64,000 nucleotides of DNA from NCBI GenBank assembly GCA_977006965.1, contig OZ345359.1:1674001-1738000 (forward strand), written 5' to 3'. Shown here piece after piece: positions 29,376 through 37,987 of the stretch. Numbering within the stretch: position 1 is the stretch's first letter; the number at the start of each line of letters is the position of its first letter. Made by a program: the position numbers and the translations under genes. The DNA comes from Phymatolithon calcareum. Lineage: Eukaryota > Rhodophyta > Florideophyceae > Hapalidiales. The notes under the pieces were generated by a model. That model was not told the origin of the DNA, did no database searches, and saw nothing but the letters and a program-made list of their open reading frames with translations.

Positions 29376-30548
29376 ATGGCTTTTCTCTCAGCGCCATTAC
29401 CGTCGCTCCCACCCGGTCATCGCCATAGGTTTCGCTGCCCGCGGATGACGGCAACTGCTCCCATCCCGGAAACTGCTCCGACTGCCAACCCGATATCTAC
29501 AGCCCGAATCGGGATCCTTGGCGCGAGCGGCTATACTGGCGCCGAGTTGCTTCGTCTACTTGCAGGGCACTCTGGAGCTTCTGTGCGCCTACTTACCGGT
29601 GAGCGATCTGCTGGCCAAAAGATCGGCGCCGTGTATCCACAGTTTGCATTAGGTGTATACACAGCGCTCCCACCGCTAGTGAAAACTGCGGACGCGAACT
29701 TCTCCGACCTTGACCTCGTGTTTTGCTGTCTCCCCCATGCGGCCACGCAGGAAATAGTCTCTGCACTGCCTCAGTCACTGCGAGTGGTTGATCTCTCCGC
29801 CGATTTCCGCCTTCGCAACGTCGACACTTACGCACAATGGTATGGCCGTCCCCACCTTGCGCCTATCCTGCAGAAAGACGCTGTGTACGGACTCACCGAA
29901 CTCGCCCGTCCTGAAATCAAGGACGCGCGTCTGGTAGCAAACCCCGGATGTTACCCGACGGCCGCGCAGCTACCGCTTATTCCTCTCCTACGCGCCGGAC
30001 TCATCAGCCCGAACGGCATCGTTATCGACGCCAAATCGGGCGCGACTGGGGCAGGTAGGGCTGCGAAAACCGGCTCGCTATTCTGTGAGGTTGCCGACGG
30101 AGTGGCGGCTTACGGGGTAGCTAGTCACAGGCACGCCCCTGAGATTGAGCAGGGACTTTCGGACGCTGCTGGTGGAGCAGACGTTACCGTGACTTTCACT
30201 CCGCATCTCATGCCCATGGCGCGAGGCATTTTGGAGACGATTTATGTCAGTCTTGTCGATGGTGTGAGTGTGATCGAGCTCCGCGCATGTTTGGAGAAAC
30301 AGTACGCGGACGAACCATTTGTACATCTTCTAGATGAGGGTGTTCCACCACCGCAGACGAGACATTTGCGTGGGAGTAACCTGTGTGTGATGCAGATTAT
30401 TGCAGACCGGGTGCCGGGGAAGGCGATTATTGTTTCCGCCATCGACAATGTTGTCAAAGGGGCTTCGGGACAGGCAGTGCAAAATATGAACCTTATGCTG
30501 GGATTTCCGGAGACAATGGGACTTGATGGACCCCCGGTGTTTCCGTAA
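29376..30548 (+). CDS. argC: N-acetyl-gamma-glutamyl-phosphate reductase (ArgC)
   Basis: 390 residues from the ATG in GCAGCAATGGC; the frame opens upstream but the added part is not conserved in array unit 2. It reduces N-acetylglutamyl-phosphate to the semialdehyde with NADPH in arginine synthesis, probably in the plastid (residues 1-42 are Pro/Arg/Thr-rich). Motifs: nucleotide-binding GILGASGYTGAE (47-57), FCCLPHAATQEI, DLSADFRL, active-site NPGCYPTA with Cys about 192, DAKSGATGAGRAAK, YGVASHRHAPEI with the catalytic His, and the C-terminal KGASGQAVQNMNLMLG. All key residues are present, so this is the functional copy; three damaged copies lie downstream. It follows the HEAT gene by 204 bp on the same strand. 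Confidence 0.96.
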   Translation: MAFLSAPLPSLPPGHRHRFRCPRMTATAPIPETAPTANPISTARIGILGASGYTGAELLRLLAGHSGASVRLLTGERSAGQKIGAVYPQFALGVYTALPPLVKTADANFSDLDLVFCCLPHAATQEIVSALPQSLRVVDLSADFRLRNVDTYAQWYGRPHLAPILQKDAVYGLTELARPEIKDARLVANPGCYPTAAQLPLIPLLRAGLISPNGIVIDAKSGATGAGRAAKTGSLFCEVADGVAAYGVASHRHAPEIEQGLSDAAGGADVTVTFTPHLMPMARGILETIYVSLVDGVSVIELRACLEKQYADEPFVHLLDEGVPPPQTRHLRGSNLCVMQIIADRVPGKAIIVSAIDNVVKGASGQAVQNMNLMLGFPETMGLDGPPVFP

Positions 30549-30734
30549 AGTTGCATATTGCAAAATATGGAACAGCTGTGCCATGGTTAGGAATCCGGAT
30601 ACAATAGACTATAGTTTTCTACAACTTTATTCCTCTGTCCATCATTTGTTCAAGAACACGGCTATTGATAAACGTAAGTCGCTTATCCGAGACAAAACTT
30701 GAGCGGTTTCAAATTCATCGACCTCGTATTTATG

Positions 30735-31035
30735 AGCTTTCGCTATTCGGCAATACGATCATCGACGGCATGGAAAATGAAGGTCTACTCGGAAGTCAAT
30801 ACGCGAGAAGTCAAGTAGATGTCCCTCAAGACACGACGAAAAATAGCGGGAACGCCCGCAGAGAACGCCACAAGAACACCACATGGGAGATAGAATGGTC
30901 AAGGATCCAAACTTTTCCCAACGCCTTTGACAGGCGGTAGGTTTCAACGGACTGCAAAATGGAAGTTAGAAACTGAGAATGCCTTGACCCTATTTTCGTA
31001 AGACTGTGAGGCTTTTTTTTAAAAAAAAGCTTCAA
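30735..31035 (+). mobile_element. LINE 3'-end fragment (unit 1)
   Basis: Begins with the LINE ORF C-terminus in degenerate form (ELSLFGNTIIDGMENE, compare LLLFSKTIIECMENEEG at 53.9 kb). The shared 3' UTR follows, with GCGGTAGGTTTCAACGG, ending in a T/A-rich tail at 31013-31028. Confidence 0.75.
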
Positions 31036-31819
31036 TTGAGGATTGGAACGCAGCGGTTGGTATAGCTTGTCGACACCTATACCGCATGTTGCGCAAGCAA
31101 ATTTTCAGCTTGAGTCCATCCCCTGGTCATGTTCTGCGCTTGACTGGGACTGATCTCTCTCAATTTTGGGGTTGAATGTCCTATAAAGCGATGGTGGTGG
31201 ACCAGACCAAACGCTTTTTAACTACTATTTGCTTTCTGATTCCTTGTTCTTTCTTTGTACACCCCTTGTGTTGGTTTTTCTCTATGTAAGGCGCTGCTCT
31301 TCCGCACGCCGAGACAGCACGAGAAAACCCGAGATCGGCTGAACAGACACCGGCGCGATTCCCTCGCTGGCCCCGAGCTGGCATACAGGGATATCGATTG
31401 TAGAGACCTTTCCTGGGCACCGCTATCTCTGCCAGAACACTGGGGCCTATCGGAGGTTCGGTAATTCGCGACCCAGTGATGGCGTTTGTGATTGCATATC
31501 TTGTGATTACCAGAACACTGGGGTCTTCATGTTGCTTTAATTACACTCATAGTCAAGCTGAATCAACTTATGGAGAATAAAGGCAGCCTCGCGGGAAACG
31601 AACGGTCACGTTGAAAGTTAGCCTCTCAACCTCGCCAGTGCCCAAAGCTGCAATCGCTCCCACATTTCTCCTTCGCCCTGAAGCCCCCAGAGCCGTTACA
31701 ATTGATGATGAATAATGTTCTTACTGGAGCTTCCGCGCCAATGGCAGTGGCAGTGGCACAAGCTCCGGTTCCAGCCTTTGACCCTGTATGCAAGGAGCAG
31801 ATCAGCTATTAATTTCTGA
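31036..31819. other. Repeat-unit spacer without a clear gene
   Basis: Small frames only. 31255-31464 reads LAYRDIDCRDLSWAPLSLPEHWG and is kept open in units 1-4, but I do not recognise it. 31610-31810 contains a decayed segment that in unit 4 is an open frame of 60 codons (51236-51418: SPTFLLHPESPEALQL). It may be a gag-like remnant. Confidence 0.35.
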
Positions 31820-31851
31820 GAATTCGTGGAAACTGACAGACAGGCGGTAGA

Positions 31852-32175
31852 ATGCTGTCGAGATTATCGGGAAGACCACTTGCCGATGAAACAAGGACGC
31901 CCCCCCCCCCCCCCACCACTATCGACTTGGTATTACGTGTCAGCGATCTACCATGGAGCTGGCTTGGGCACATTGTCAGAATGGACGAAAATTCTATGGT
32001 CCGCCATGGACTGCTACAATTGGTAAGACTGACGCCAGAATCAATATTTGGCGACGAGCCAAGCCAAGACGTGCAAGCCGCAGTCCAGCTCGCTAACGAT
32101 AGAATTGAATGGCAGAAACTTAGGCACTCGAAACGCTGTTCGCCCCATTCGGGGAAAAAGCAATTGAGCGAATGA
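31852..32175 (+). pseudogene. Possible C-terminal remnant of a second LINE family (unit 1)
   Basis: Downstream of the poly-C tract one frame reads DLPWSWLGHIVRMDENSMV, then QLANDRIEWQKLR. A WLGHxxRM block with a downstream D-R-x-x-W-x-x-L block is common at the C-terminus of non-LTR retrotransposon RTs. It is short and has no catalytic motif. Copies: 38880-39128, 45115-45462 and 51444-51734. Confidence 0.4.
31900..31914. repeat. Poly-C tract, length-variable between array units
   Basis: 15 C here; the same site has 17 C at 38851-38867, 13 C near 45189-45201 and 13 C near 51516-51528. The other strand is a G-tract. Confidence 0.9.
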
Positions 32176-32334
32176 GAGCTCTACTAGAACACAGATTCGA
32201 GGAAAGTTCGTTCCCCCACAGTCATCGTTTGAGTCCAATCAATACTCTATTCTCAAAGCAGTGCAGTAATAACAAATGCACCACACCGGTATCTCAACCA
32301 ACGACAAATACAACCATCAAGGTGCAAATTGCAC

Positions 32335-32470
32335 AAAGTGCACACCAAATGCAATATTTGCGCTGCGCTTGCACTTGGTGTTGAATTTACACCAACAATT
32401 CGTAGCCATTTTTCCTTATTTAAACCGCGAAGGATCGTCGTCGAGGCGGAACTTTTCGACCAACACGAAC
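32335..32470 (+). promoter_or_regulatory. Conserved promoter block of the small coiled-coil family (unit 1)
   Basis: Found upstream of every family member. An imperfect 13-bp inverted repeat (ACACCAAATGCAA ... TTGCACTTGGTGT) is followed by TTGGTGT/ACACCAA at 32375-32395. The TATA-like TTCCTTATTTAAACCGCG comes at 32412-32429, then GTCGAGGCGGAAC and CGACCAACACGA. The TATA-like box lies about 95 bases before the ATG. Equivalent blocks: 39288-39425, 45622-45759, 51965-52095, 57418-57550, 34990-35130, 41944-42084 and 48278-48418, plus the split copy 61767-61798/62133-62190. Confidence 0.75.
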
Positions 32471-32512
32471 AAGAAAAAATACACCTAGCAAGAGATTACT
32501 GAAGAAGACGAC

Positions 32513-33001
32513 ATGATGTTGTTCTGGGGCATCGCGGGCTGGCAGGTAACAGTTTTATTAATGCAGGCGCATTCTAAGGCCTTCCCGTCGTCAGCACCGG
32601 TGACGGACAACGAGAGTCGCGAGGAAGAAAACACCGTCGAGTGCGGCAATGAAGAATCATCACTAGCAGAAGAATTGGAGGCGGCTCGCGTGGCGGAGCG
32701 CGCGCTTTTTGACGCAAGGAGCGAGCTGCATCTCACGCGGGGCATCCTCCAATTCGACAAAGAGCAGCTTTGCAAGGCCCTCGAAGAAGAACAGAAGGGA
32801 AGGCATGACCAGGTACAAGCAAATAGGGACCTGAAATGGCAGGTTCGAGCCCTCCAGGACGAGAATGGCCACCTCAAGCAGCACGTGGGACAACTGGTGG
32901 CACAAAACAGGTCTCTTCAAGGTCAAGTACAAGGCTTGGTGCAACTCAAGGACCACTGCATGAATGCTTTGCGTCAGCACGGTATTTATTGTCAGTTTTA
33001 G
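32513..33001 (+). CDS. Small coiled-coil protein with signal-like N-terminus (family member C1, unit 1)
   Basis: 162 residues from ATGATG after GACGAC. Residues 1-20 are hydrophobic (LFWGIAGWQVTVLLMQA), then HSKAFPSSA, so a signal peptide or membrane anchor is likely. Residues 28-55 are acidic and Ser-rich. Residues 55-150 form a coiled coil (EELEAARVAERALFDARSEL, LKWQVRALQDENGHLKQHVG). The C-terminus LQGQVQGLVQLKDHC, then ALRQHGIYCQF, is the best conserved part of the family. A polyadenylation signal AATAAA follows at 33040. Function unknown. Five loci in the window are open and share the promoter block, which suggests a live multigene family of secreted or endomembrane proteins rather than one decaying repeat. 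Confidence 0.75.
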   Translation: MMLFWGIAGWQVTVLLMQAHSKAFPSSAPVTDNESREEENTVECGNEESSLAEELEAARVAERALFDARSELHLTRGILQFDKEQLCKALEEEQKGRHDQVQANRDLKWQVRALQDENGHLKQHVGQLVAQNRSLQGQVQGLVQLKDHCMNALRQHGIYCQF

Positions 33002-33039
33002 GTCAGTAGTTCCCATGGAAGGAATAGCATTGAGGAGTC

Positions 33040-33045
33040 AATAAA
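33040..33045 (+). terminator. Polyadenylation signal of the small coiled-coil gene
   Basis: AATAAA inside GAGTCAATAAAATTTACTTT, 39 bases after the stop; the same GTCAATAAAA follows the other members. Confidence 0.7.
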
Positions 33046-33290
33046 ATTTACTTTGAAAATTGTTCTTCCCTACTCTGCTAAAGGTGCTGTAGTATAGTGA
33101 GACAATTTTGACATTAATTTTTCAAACAGAGGCTGGTATCAAAAAAGGATCACGGAAAATAGATACTAGAGAAGTGGACGAAGGAAAGAGAAGAAGACGC
33201 GACTAACGAGATCCAAATAGAATATACGGGTACTCCTCGAAGGGTACTCCAAAGAAGGGCGAGAAGTACAAGATTGCGTTAATTGAGCTC

Positions 33291-33413
33291 ATGGCTGTTC
33301 AGCAACACTTCGCCACCTGGAAAATGAAAAACGAGAATGAATACGAGTGTAAGAGAATTACTCGAGCCTTAACTGCAAGAGAAATAAGAATCATCGAAAT
33401 ACTGAATGCATAA
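33291..33413 (+). CDS. Short conserved ORF (40 codons), EYECKRxTRAL type
   Basis: From ATG 33291 it reads AVQQHFATWKMKNENEYECK, then RITRALTAREIRI. In-frame sequence without a stop extends upstream to 33207 (GTPKKGEKYKIALIELM), so it may be the 3' end of a larger gene. A second ORF 0.8 kb downstream (34111) has a matching core (EYECKRLTRALVGREIRI) and a matching 3' UTR. It is retained in units 2 (40245-40367), 3 (46579-46701) and, with changes, 4 (52922-53044). Unrecognised; a charged helix. Confidence 0.45.
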   Translation: MAVQQHFATWKMKNENEYECKRITRALTAREIRIIEILNA

Positions 33414-34110
33414 TTAATGGAAGGAGTCAAAGAAGCGGCCTTGTTATTCTCAGTTTGAAGTCTTGAGAGCTTCTACAATAAAGTTAACAAACATTCCATT
33501 AACGATTTAGCGCCTGTAAGGTAAACTACCTGGCTGGTAAAGAATTGAGCGATTCCAGAGCCGGTACATCCGGCACACGTACCAAGCCAAACTTCCAGGT
33601 TTCAAGATATCAAGCCTTAGAGCTTTTGTTGCAGTCCATTACAAACAGTGCACTGTCAAAAGGCATGTGGTTGCGCCAGATTCTGAGTTTTTTTATATTG
33701 GTTTAGCAAAACTTTGGATCCACTTGCTGTTCGAGACTGAAATCGTGTAGAAAATGACCTCCGATACCTATGCAATGACGTGAAGAAGTGCGATGTGCCC
33801 GAAAAATGGGAATCATACTCGATCGCATTGTACCGTAATTATTCACATAACCTACAACTTGCATGCGATCATAGTCGAATACTCTTTCATTTGCAGCGGA
33901 AGACGCGCCGAGTGACAGCATATTCCCAATCGCTTCTCGAAACACATGGACTTAAGACCAAAAACAAGTCTTTTCGTCAGACGACAATCATCATGACAGA
34001 AGTGACTTGAGTACTCAAAGTCGTAAGCAAACAAATACACACAGGGGATATAGCACACATAACTTGGTTTAGTACTATCTTAGAGTGCATACTTTGGTGT
34101 CACAGCTGTG
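33414..34110. other. Repeat-unit spacer
   Basis: No convincing gene. Contains GGAATCATACTCGATCGC and neighbours, preserved in all four units (unit 4: 53440-53631 and 54803-55165, split by a LINE). Confidence 0.4.
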
Positions 34111-34257
34111 ATGGAGCTGGTCGCGCTCCAACGCATTCTATCTTCATCCAAGATTAGTCCTGAAATTGAATATGAATGTAAGCGACTCACTAGAGCACTT
34201 GTTGGGAGAGAAATACGAATCAAGGATATACTGAATAGTCAAACTACGTTAGCTTAG
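34111..34257 (+). CDS. Short conserved ORF (48 codons), paralogue of the 33291 ORF
   Basis: MELVALQRILSSSKISPEI, then EYECKRLTRALVGREIRI and a short tail. AATAAA lies about 60 bases after the stop. Copies at 41065-41211 and 47399-47545; absent from unit 4. Conserved protein sequence over divergent DNA between this and the 33291 ORF suggests past selection. Confidence 0.45.
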   Translation: MELVALQRILSSSKISPEIEYECKRLTRALVGREIRIKDILNSQTTLA

Positions 34258-34369
34258 AAAATCCTGCGAAAGCGGCCCTGTTACTCTTGAAGAGAGGCCT
34301 TGGGAGCTTTTAAAATAAATCAACACATATCCCCGCCAACAAATACAACCATCATGGTGCAATGTGCAC

Positions 34370-34989
34370 TGTCTCGCTAACAACCGGCAGCGAATTTATC
34401 AATCCGTTGGGGACCGACAGTCAAATGGAATTACCGTTGCCTGCTAGCAATGTCGACCGACTGTGAGCCAAGAAAGTCTACTGGCGCGGATTACGAACGG
34501 TGTGAAACGCGGCGCGCTGACACTTTCGGATACCTTGCGAGAATGTAGCTAGACAGTCAGAGGTAGATGGAGTGATGTAGAGACTATTTAAGCGGTGATC
34601 GAAGTCTTTCTCGAGGAAGTCACCACTATCAACTTTACCAACCACAACCTAACCCCCAAGGATATCGAAAGATAAACTTACTCTTCCGACGAAAGTCAGC
34701 AACGCATTCATACTGCCGGGCAACCGTCCATTGCGTACCATTGGACTGGACCACTCCTGCCGAAGTCACTACATCCTTACGGAGTTTCTGACCCAGCAGA
34801 GTTGGCGCACCTTGCCGAAGTCACTACATCCCATCGAAGTTTCTGACCAAGCGAGCTGTAAGACATCTTGCCGAAAGCACTACATCCCTCCTGGAGTTTC
34901 TGCCTAGACAAGTTGTATGGACGCCCGGCACCTGCCGTCGTCTCATTAGGGAGCTGAACAAGTCGTTCGGTTCCTGGATACTCACGACA
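34370..34989. mobile_element. Solo LTR, 620 bp, in a coiled-coil family promoter (unit 1)
   Basis: Starts TGTCTCGCTAAC and ends CTCACGACA, flanked by the direct repeat TGCAC (34365-34369 and 34990-34994). The uninterrupted target is visible at 57395-57420 (GAAATGTGCACAAAGTGCAC). It contains a TATA-like GACTATTTAAGCGG and a threefold 56-bp repeat. The copies in units 2 and 3 derive from the array duplication. Confidence 0.85.
34756..34922. repeat. Three 55-56-bp tandem repeats in the solo LTR
   Basis: Units begin at 34756, 34811 and 34867 with (C)TTGCCGAAGTCACTACATCC and end near GTTTCTG plus 20 bases. Also at 41710-41876 and 48044-48210. Confidence 0.85.
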
Positions 34990-35104
34990 TGCACAAAGTG
35001 CACACCAACTGCAAAAATTTTAGATTCGCTTGCACTTGGTGTTAAATTTGCACCAACATTTCGTGGCCATTTTTCCTTATTTAAACCGCGAAGTATCGGC
35101 GTCG

Positions 35105-35208
35105 AGGCGGAACTTCTCGACCAACACGATATCGGACAAGCAAAAAAACATCTCTTGGTGGATGTTTTTTTTCTTGTCTGATATCGTGTTGGTCGAGAAG
35201 TTCCGCCT
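35105..35208. repeat. Foldback 1: 48-bp arms, 8-nt loop
   Basis: Arms 35105-35152 and 35161-35208, two mismatches, loop TCTTGGTG. The left arm is family leader (AGGCGGAACTTCTCGACC); the right arm is its reverse complement and rejoins normal sequence at CGCCTGGCAG. Identical copies at 42059-42162 and 48393-48496. Confidence 0.95.
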
Positions 35209-35278
35209 GGCAGATAACCATTTTAGCCATGGAAGCCCATTGTAAGGTTTTCCCGTCGTCAGCATCGGCTACGGAGGA

Positions 35279-35347
35279 CGAGAGTTGTGACGACGAGCAC
35301 GATTCCATATATCATATATGGAATCGTGCTCGTCGTCACAACTCTCG
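35279..35347. repeat. Foldback 2: 34-bp perfect arms, 1-nt centre
   Basis: Arms 35279-35312 and 35314-35347 (CGAGAGTTGTGACGACGAGC...), centre C at 35313. Copies at 42233-42301 and 48567-48635. Confidence 0.95.
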
Positions 35348-35497
35348 TGAAGCTGACAATGAAACCGCAAGAACCGAGCGATTGGAGACGGCGCGCGTGA
35401 CAGGAATAGAGAGCGCAGGGCATCGTCTGCAACGAGAAGCGTCGCAGGATGAAACATGTGTTCAGGCTCGACGCCACCGGCGAAGCAGCAAGCTCAT

Positions 35498-36118
35498 GCG
35501 GCACGTTCGGTGCTGTGCGGGGAGCTGGACGAAGAGGCTATTTCAATACTAGATCGATTGTTCTGGGACCATCCGTGCGATTTGGACCTGCTCGGACGAG
35601 TGCGCGAAGGGAAGCGACAGCGTAATCCGGAGCGAAATGTACGCGCATTATACAGAAACGACGCTTTGGATGCATACGTGGCTTGTAAGACTCTGTGCGT
35701 GGACGCGGGTGAAGACGGGCAAGCAGCCAAGTTGGTGCTTGCATCGCACACGGAGCGACCTTTCTTTGACTACTTCGGTGCATACCATGCATTCAAGACA
35801 CTGGGATGGATGCAGTATACAGACGCGTTTGATGCACTGGCCGAGGCTGCTCGCACTCTTCCGCCCCGCTTCTTCAATCACCGTGCTGCGGCTATCGTTG
35901 CAGTTGCAAACTTGGGTGATTCGCGTGCAGTCGACATTGGTCGTGATGCCGCCGCGGAGAACGACTCTCTCTGGCACATTAGGTATGCATGCCTCATTGC
36001 TGCAGATCGCCTCGGTGATGACTCTGTGAGACAGCAGCTTCGCAATGATGTCGACTGGCTTGTTCGTACACACGCCCGCAATGAGCAGGGCTTTACTCAC
36101 CTTCGCGATACTTTCTAA
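35498..36118 (+). pseudogene. HEAT-gene 3' fragment (unit 2)
   Basis: Codons 303-508 of the HEAT gene, still open, fused in frame to 42 bases of coiled-coil family flank (frame open from 35456). It lacks the transit peptide and the first 300 residues, so it is probably not a working protein. Replacements include VRDAA to GRDAA and DDDW to DVDW. Confidence 0.85.
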
Positions 36119-36177
36119 TTGGATGCTATGAGGTCTATACTTGTGCTCCGAAATGTTTTGATTGGTTATGTGATTGC

Positions 36178-36253
36178 GCTTTTGCAAAAAATCATTTTAT
36201 GATCATGATGCGTAATTACGCACCATGATCATAAAATGATTTTTTGCAAAAGC
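36178..36253. repeat. Foldback, 38-bp arms, no loop, one mismatch
   Basis: Lies between the HEAT and argC copies of unit 2. The left arm matches the unit 1 intergenic sequence (AAAATCATTTTATGATCATG); the right arm is its inverted copy, and about 55 bases of the original spacer are lost. Unit 1 has no foldback here, so it formed after the duplication. Confidence 0.92.
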
Positions 36254-36327
36254 TTAACATTATGCATGATCTGCACTGGTAATCTGACTCCCCGGTACAT
36301 CCAGTCGGCACCGGGAATAACGCAGCA

Positions 36328-37500
36328 ATGGCTTTTCTCGCAGCGCCATTACCGTCACTCCCACCCGGTCATCGCCATAGGTTTCGCTGCCCGCGAATGA
36401 CGGCAACTGCTCCCGTCCCGGAAACTGCTCCGACTGCCAACCCGATATCTACAGCCCGAATCGGTATCCTTGGCGCGAGCGGCTATACTGGCGCCGAGCT
36501 GCTTCGTCTACTTGCAGGACACTGTGGAGCTTCTGTGCGCCTACTTACCGGTGAGCGATCTGCTGGCCAAAAGATCGGCGCCGTGTATCCACAGTTCGCA
36601 TTAGGTGTATATACAGCGCTCCCACCACTAGTGAAAACTGCGGACGCGAACTTCTCCGACCTTGACCTCGTGTTCTGCTGTCTCCCCCATGCGGCCACGC
36701 AAGAAATAGTCTCTGCACTGCCTCAGTCGCTGTGAGTGGTTGATCTCTCCGCCGATTTCCGCCTTCGCAACATCGACACTTACGCACAATGGTATGGCCG
36801 TCCCCACCTTGCGCCGACCCTGCAGAAAGACGCTGTGTACGGACTCACCGAACTCGCCCGTCCTACAATCAAAGACGCTCGTCTGGTAACAAACCTCAGA
36901 TGTTACCCGATGGCCGCGCAGCTACCGCTTATTCCTCTCCTACACGCCGGACTCATCAGCCCGAACGGCATCGTTATCGACGCCAAATCGGGCGCGACTG
37001 GGGCAGGTAGGGCTGCGAAAACCGGCTCGCTATTCTGTGAGGTTACCGACGGAGTGGCGGCTTACGGGGTAGCTAGTCACAGGCACGCCCCTGAGATTGA
37101 GCAGGGACTTTCGGACGCTGCTGGTGGAGCAGACGTTACCGTGACTTTCACTCCGCATCTCATGCCCATGGCGCGAGGCATTTTAGAGACGATTTATGTC
37201 AGTCTTGTCGATGGTGTGAGTGTGACCGAGCTCCGCGCATGTTTGGAGAAACAGTACGCGGACGAACCGTTTGTGCATCTCCTGGATGAGGGTGTACCAC
37301 CACCGCAGACGAGACATTTGCGTGGGAGTAACCTGTGTGTGATGCAGATTATTGCAGACCGGGTGCCGGGGAAGGCGATTATTGTTTCCGCCATCGACAA
37401 TGTTGTCAAAGGGGCTTCGGGACAGGCAGTGCAAAATATGAACCTGATGCTGGGATTTCCGGAGACAATGGGGCTTGATGGACCCCCGGTGTTTCCGTAA
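36328..37500 (+). pseudogene. argC copy with stop and damaged active site (unit 2)
   Basis: Full-length copy. The Arg136 codon CGA has become TGA (36733-36735). The catalytic NPGCYPTA reads NLRCYPMA: the Cys remains but Pro-Gly before it is lost. The frame after the stop is open to the end (254 codons). Confidence 0.93.
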
Positions 37501-37686
37501 AGTTGCATATTGCAAAATATGGAACAGCTGTGCCATGGTTAGGAATCTGGATATAGTAGACTATAGTTTTTTACAACTTTATTCCTCTGTCCATCATATG
37601 TTCAAGAACACGGCTATTGATAAACGTAAGTCGCTTATCCGAGACAAAACTTGAGCGGTTTCAAATTCAACGACCTCGTATTTATG

Positions 37687-37987
37687 AGCTTTCGCTATTC
37701 GGCAATACTATCATCGACTGCATGGAAAATGAAGGTCTACGCGGAAGTCAATACGCGAGAAGTCAAGTAGATGTCCCTCAAGACACGACGAAAAATAGCG
37801 GGAACGCGCGCAGAGAACGCCACAAGAACACCACATGGGAGATAGAATGGTCAAGGATCCAAACTTTTCCCAACGCCTTTGACAGGCGGTAGGTTTCAAC
37901 GGACTGCAAAATGGAAGTTAGAAACTGAGAATGCCTTGACCCTATTTTCGTAAGACTGTGAGGCTTTTTTTTAAAAAAAAGCTTCAA
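37687..37987 (+). mobile_element. LINE 3'-end fragment (unit 2)
   Basis: Same as 30735-31035, with minor substitutions (GACTGCATGG for GACGGCATGG). Confidence 0.75.

Larger units (their letters stand above)
28551..35497. repeat. Tandem array unit 1 (6,947 bp)
   Basis: First of four head-to-tail units. It begins GCGGCACGTTCGG inside the HEAT gene and ends in the foldback coiled-coil locus at AAGCTCAT. Only this unit has the upstream half of the HEAT gene, so it holds the original left breakpoint. Confidence 0.93.
34990..35497 (+). pseudogene. Small coiled-coil family locus with two foldbacks (C2, unit 1)
   Basis: Has the family promoter (TTCCTTATTTAAACCGCG) and leader, then foldback 1 replaces the start-codon/signal-peptide region. 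The frame resumes as MEAHCKVFPSSAS at 35229. Foldback 2 sits in the acidic linker and keeps the frame (69 bp, 23 codons). After TARTERLETARVTG the sequence jumps to family 3' flank and then, at 35498, to the HEAT gene. The coil and conserved C-terminus are missing. The intact reference is the 57593 gene. Confidence 0.8.

Noticed and set aside
31013-31028. T8/A8 palindrome as a transcription terminator
   Set aside because: It is the decayed poly-A end of the LINE 3' fragment and occurs identically in the duplicated units.
34370-34989. CRISPR-like array from the three 56-bp repeats
   Set aside because: The repeats are contiguous without spacers, and the locus is eukaryotic and inside an LTR.
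35105-35208. Foldbacks as pure assembly or library artefacts
   Set aside because: The arms of several foldbacks carry mismatches (2 of 48 here, about 20 percent at 62183-62362), and rejoin normal sequence at the far side. A chimeric read would give perfect arms. The perfect ones at 6661 and 63825 remain open to doubt.
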